NCBI GenBank assembly: GCA_963576565.1
Contig: OY755038.1
Coordinates: forward strand, 180,085,452-180,149,451
Direction of reading: 5' to 3'
Length of the DNA: 64,000 nt
Source: Aspidapion aeneum
Lineage: Eukaryota > Arthropoda > Insecta > Coleoptera > Brentidae
In this document: positions 59,405 to 64,000 of the stretch, one piece after another
Layout: each line of letters starts with the position of its first letter
Numbering within the stretch: position 1 is the stretch's first letter
Position numbers and translations under genes: made by a program
The notes under the pieces: generated by a model
Databases searched by the model: none
What the model was told of the DNA's origin: nothing
Seen by the model: only the letters and a program-made list of their open reading frames with translations

Positions 59405-60560
59405 TATTATAGTTTTTTCAAAAACATCTTTTTCGAATGATGTTTTGTTCAATTGACATTTTTTTTAAACAATTTGTTCAAAAACATCTTTTTTGAATGA
59501 CATTTTGTTTGAATAACGTTTGGTTCAAAAACATTTTCTTCAAACAGAAAACTCTTCGAAAAACTAGCTGATTTTGGGAGGTCGCAATCGGTGGTACCTT
59601 TATCAATTGATCCTAACCTGTTAACCTAACCACACTGAACTCTAATCAATTGATCGCAAACGTATCCATTTTAAGAAATTAAAAATGTTTTCAAAAAAGG
59701 GGTCATTTGAACATAATATCGATCACAATGTTTTCGAAAAAAATGCCAATCAATCACACTGCTTTTAAACAAAATTGAAAAAAGATATTTTTGAACAAAA
59801 CAATTTGACAAAATATTATATGAATTTAAGCAATTTTTGAACAAAAAGTTTTCCATCAGATTCTCAAACAAAATGTTTTCAAAAAAAATGCAAGTCGAAC
59901 AAAATGTCACTTAAAAAAGATGTTTTCAAACAAAATGGTTTCGGTCAGATTATCATTGGAACAAAATGTTTTAAAAACACAGTTGAACATGTTTTTGAAC
60001 AGATTCTCATTTAAAAATGTTGAACAAAATGTCATTGAACAAAATGTTTTTCAAAAAAATATAATATAAAAAAGATATTTTCATAAAAAATGTACCATCA
60101 GATCGTCATTGGAACAAAATATTTTTGAAACTAAAAAATTTGAACATTATATTATTTAAACTCAATGCTTTCTGCCATTTGAACAAAATGTCATACAAAC
60201 CCACTGCTTTCAAAGATATTTTTGAACAAAATGTTTATAATCAGATTGACATTCAAACAAAATGTTTGAAAAAAAGACATTCAAAAATAATATGTTTTAA
60301 AAAAAATGTTTTCGAAAGAAAACCCCATTTGGCAAAATGTCATTCGAAAAACTAATTTTTCAACAAACCAAAAGTTTTTTTATCAGGTGGATGTTTGAAC
60401 AAAATGATTTTGAAAAAGATGTTTTAAAACAAACTGTTTTCAACCAAAACGCCATTTGAACAAAATGTCATTTAAAAAAGTAATTTTTGAAAAAAATGTC
60501 AAATCAAATTGTATTTTAAACAGAATATTTTTGCAATGCAATTTGAACAAAATATCATTT
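59405..60560. repeat. degenerate GAACAAAATG array with inverted arms
   Basis: From about 59690 to 60560 the words GAACAAAATGT and AAAAAGATGTTTT alternate more than twenty times with irregular spacing. From 59405 to 59545 the reverse complement (TTTTGTTCAA, AAAACATCTTTTT) occurs. The two orientations face each other across 59550-59690. Confidence 0.8.
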
Positions 60561-61246
60561 TCGTTTAAAAAATTAATTTTATTTGCCAGTTTTATTTTTT
60601 GACACATCACTTAATGCTGATACTATTTTGAAAAATAACTTTTTTTATTTAACATTTAAAATGAGTTAAATAAAAAAACATATATTTATATCGTCTCGCT
60701 TATAGTTAAAAATAAGGAACAAAAAATATTTTATAAATGATGTAAAACATAGGGTTATTTAGATACCAGGGCCGAAATTTAATTTTCGTTTTTAAATAAA
60801 TTGCAATCAATTTTTGGGTTATAACAAACATCCTTAGAAATGGATTTTATTTAACAATGAAAAAATAATAAGTAGGTAACTATAGTTTATTGTTTTAAAT
60901 TTTTTTGAATAAAAAATTTTGCTGACATTTTATAGGGTTAAAAACAAATCTGCATGTAGAGACCTCGTCTTTACACTTTTTAGATGTTTGATTAGGATGC
61001 TTTTAGCTTGGTGTATTTTATTTTAGGTTAGACAACCTTAAAAATTCAGAGTAGGTCAAAAGGACTAACCCAACCTAAAAAATTGCCTCGATCCAAATCT
61101 AAAAAAACTGTTTACACAAAAAAAACGGTTAAATAAAAAAGGTATACGTAAAAAAATTACTTTCCATATTAATAAGATACCTTTTTATCTTATCTGTTGA
61201 AAATCAAGGCTCGTAGTTCAGTTAAAAGTATCAAAACCCCAAAACT

Positions 61247-61262
61247 TGGGACACCCTGTACA
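61247..61262 (+). repeat. terminal word of the CAGGGTGTCCC interspersed repeat
   Basis: CTTGGGACACCCTGTAC, the same end as at 38694 in the opposite strand. Confidence 0.6.
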
Positions 61263-61579
61263 TTTTTAACTAAACTTATGTTTAAACACTTTTAACAAAC
61301 AAATAATTATTTATATAATAGCCTAATATTTTTTTTCTGATTTTATATTGATTTCTACGGCACTGGTCTTTGTTTTGCTTTGAAGGTCAAACAAGTTATT
61401 TATCTTACTTGTAAAACGAAACTTCTGGATTAAGATGGTCGAGATTTTAGCACAAAATACACCCCCACACCATTTTAAAGTCTTTTAAGATTAATTTTGA
61501 GTCCAGATCGAAAATATATTTTAAGAAAAAACACGAAAACAATTCCGAACCGTAAAGAAACAGGTCAGAAACGCCTTAC

Positions 61580-61960
61580 CTTCTAATCAAGAGTAGTTTT
61601 GTCTCTTTTTCTCGCATCGGTTTAACAAAAGAGGAACAAAATAAGATACTTTACGCGGGCCTAAACCATTGCAGCATGTTTCTAATTCTTTTGTTTTAGT
61701 GAGGGACTGTAATCGAGAATAGTTTTGTTTTTTTCTCTCGCACTGGTTTAATAAAGGAAAATGAAGGAGAAGCAAAATAAATGCTGGAAGCACAAGTTAA
61801 ATTGATCACTGCTAGTTATATATCCATATTTGGTGGTGTATAATTAATCTGCTAAGGGTTTGTAAGAAGAACAGTTTCGTCTTTTTTCCTTGCATTGGTT
61901 TAAAAAAGAAATAAAAGTAAAGGAAAGATTGGATAATTTTGGTGATTCTTAAAGAGAAAG
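61580..61960 (+). repeat. three diverged ~130-150 bp tandem units
   Basis: Units start near 61585, 61712 and 61865, each with AGTAGTTTTGTCTCTTT-like sequence, TCGCATCGGTTTAA-like sequence and a purine-rich GAAGGAGAAG-like end. Confidence 0.65.
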
Positions 61961-62101
61961 GAAATAGAGTTTCTATGCACCAAACAAAAATAGTCGATGA
62001 GTTCTTTACTGGAGAAGTACGTTTTTTAAAACAAATTGTTTATCTAGACGGCCGATTTTTTTGTTTATTTCCCAGTCTCCTCCGGTTAATACGTTAATGA
62101 T

Positions 62102-64000
62102 ATTGATAGTCTAAAAGCCCAGTAGGATTTTGGGCTTGAATTGGAAACCGATACTCATATATTTTAATCGATTTGTCATAAGACCATGTCCCAAAAAAAA
62201 TCCTGCATAAACAACCCTCCATCTTTGTTTAAAGATGGCGAAAAGGAGTTTGAATCAAATGTATGTAACTTTTTTATTATGACATCGATTTTACCCAAAC
62301 AAATTGTAATTAGCTTCTAATATAATGACCTCTCAAAATCACTATTAATACTTTGTTTTTTATTTGTCTCTATACTATAAATTCTGTAAGTTCCTCAAAT
62401 ACGCTATTTTTTTTTAGGTTTTTTGATTTTTTCGAGAAATCTACTGGTTTTACAAAAAAAAACATAAAATATAAAAAATATGCAGATTATTAAGATGTAT
62501 TCATGGTGGGTCTAATATTTGCTGTAGATTAAACGGTTCTCGAGTTACACTCAAAAAACCACTAAATTGGCCTATACCTACCCCCAGGTTCAAAATTTTC
62601 ATACTTTCACCAAAGTCATGAAAGTTACTAAACAACTATACGGAACGAAAAAGGATGTCAAGATAAATAAGAAATGGCTATTAGTTTCAAACAGAAACTG
62701 ATACTGAGGTAGATATGGCGGCTTAAACATGGCCGAAGCGTAATTTACAATTTTATTTTTGAGGGTAATTTTTTTATGTAAAACGAACCACGGGGTTAAA
62801 CTGCACCTCAGCTAAAAGACAATTTAATTATCTTTAAAAAAGGATAGTACCCCTTTTCTCGTAAAGTTAATAGTTTTCCTGAATAAAACAAAAAATATGC
62901 GGCATACATAATTCGATGTTTTCGTTCAATAGAAGTACGACAATGGCATGGGTCCATTAAGGGAAAAAATAATTTATGCACTTATAAGCGAACCCGCAGT
63001 TACATATTTAAACTTAGCGTCAAAAATCTGACAAAAAACATATTTGATACTTTTCTGTTAAATTGACAGGTGGTCACGTGATTTTGACAACTTCTTAATG
63101 GTTTGAGCTAGAGACTTGGTTCTTTTTTTGATTTCTAGACAAAATTATCCAATTTTGACGACAAAACATATTTTTGAAAATTTTGAATACGGTGCCGCCT
63201 GGCGCCCAAAATGTTATAACTAGTCAAATCCGCATTTCGATATTTTAACTGTTGCATAATTAAAATTTTATACTTTTCCAAATTAATTTTTTGAAATTTT
63301 CTGATAAAAATGTTGATATTGGTATTGTTATAAAGACAATTTTTAGTTTTTGCTTTTTTTACATGAATCCAAAGTTGTATTTCTTACATAAATCTCTATA
63401 AAATAAGTAGGTAAATGTATCTGGAATACATACTATATTTAATAGGCCTAAACTTTTTTTTAGTTTTAGTACCTGCTTATCTACAGGTAAATATTTGCTT
63501 TATTTCACCTAAAAAAGTAAATTCGTAGTATTTTCCCTGATAAATGGATAAAACGAAACAGCCATCGATCATTTCGTTTACGAGTTACATCAGTTTAAAA
63601 GGTTTTTTTTCATGTTCCCACTCAGAGAGGCAAACACAAAAACTTATACTAACGCTGTTACCGGAATCATATACCGCTATTTCTATATGACGTTTTTTTG
63701 AACCCAATAAAAATTATTATGAAATAAGTTTTGTCAATATGTTTTGGTTTATTGAAAATCCAATCTTCTAGTGTACCCTTTTCAACTGAATTTGCCGCCA
63801 ACTTTTTGAGGGCTCTTTATTTTTACTGTTTGTTAAAATGGCCGGGAATGCAGTCTTGCCCGAGGTCTTTCCTTTCCTGAGCTGGTTACTAAGATTAAAA
63901 TCCCTTGTTTTTTGTATTAGGGACTAATGCGAAAATGTCAGAATAGTGCCCGGCACAATTATTGCCTGGCTTTAATCCAAGAGGTCCCTATTATTTCTGC
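62102..64000. other. non-coding right end of the window
   Basis: AT-rich with long A and T runs; no gene, array or element end recognised. Confidence 0.5.

Noticed and set aside
1..64000. tRNA or rRNA genes
   Set aside because: No cloverleaf-like or conserved rRNA words were recognised by eye; a dedicated tRNA scan would be needed to be certain.

Overview
The window is repeat-dominated nuclear DNA of an animal, most likely an insect. It is AT-rich, coding density is low, and the recognisable genes belong to metazoan mobile elements: mariner, BEL/Pao, Ty3/gypsy, Polinton/Maverick and RTE-like LINEs. Two GT-AG introns in the Polinton polymerase also point to a eukaryote. I found no convincing host gene, rRNA or tRNA, and species cannot be fixed from this sequence.

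Layout, left to right. 1-730: decayed mariner transposase. 2191-8917: structurally complete BEL/Pao retrotransposon on the minus strand, with 468-bp LTRs and decayed gag-pol. 8918-15139: old repeats, including a tandem pair of hammerhead-ribozyme-like motifs (11106-11279), a repeat family built from ~130-150 bp minisatellite units (11575-13690) and a foldback MITE-like element (14664-15058). 15140-32276: a 17.1-kb Ty3/gypsy element on the minus strand with LTRs of 3.3 and 4.0 kb, the polypurine tract and target duplication expected for such an insertion, and an unusual 4.9-kb non-coding leader. It split a second copy of the minisatellite family, which resumes at 32277-33245. 35532-52101: a 16.6-kb Polinton/Maverick with ~1.95-kb terminal inverted repeats and a perfect 6-bp target duplication. 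52880-54972: 5'-truncated RTE-like LINE. 54985-64000: non-coding, with interspersed repeats and a degenerate short-motif array (59405-60560).

The Polinton is the most interesting object. It keeps a nearly intact three-exon protein-primed DNA polymerase B (42873-46953) with an extra N-terminal region and an HNH-like motif. Facing it on the other strand is a 152-residue protein with a transglutaminase-like Cys-His-Asp pattern (41942-42400). No integrase, packaging ATPase, adenain-type protease or capsid gene is visible. The rest of its interior is LINE debris and AT-rich sequence. It therefore looks like a reduced or non-autonomous Polinton whose ends and polymerase survive. The gene pair shares a 472-bp intergenic region with short direct repeats.

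Nearly all retroelement genes carry nonsense codons or frameshifts. The polymerase has one in-frame stop, and the transglutaminase-like frame is open. All functions are read from sequence motifs; no database search was possible.
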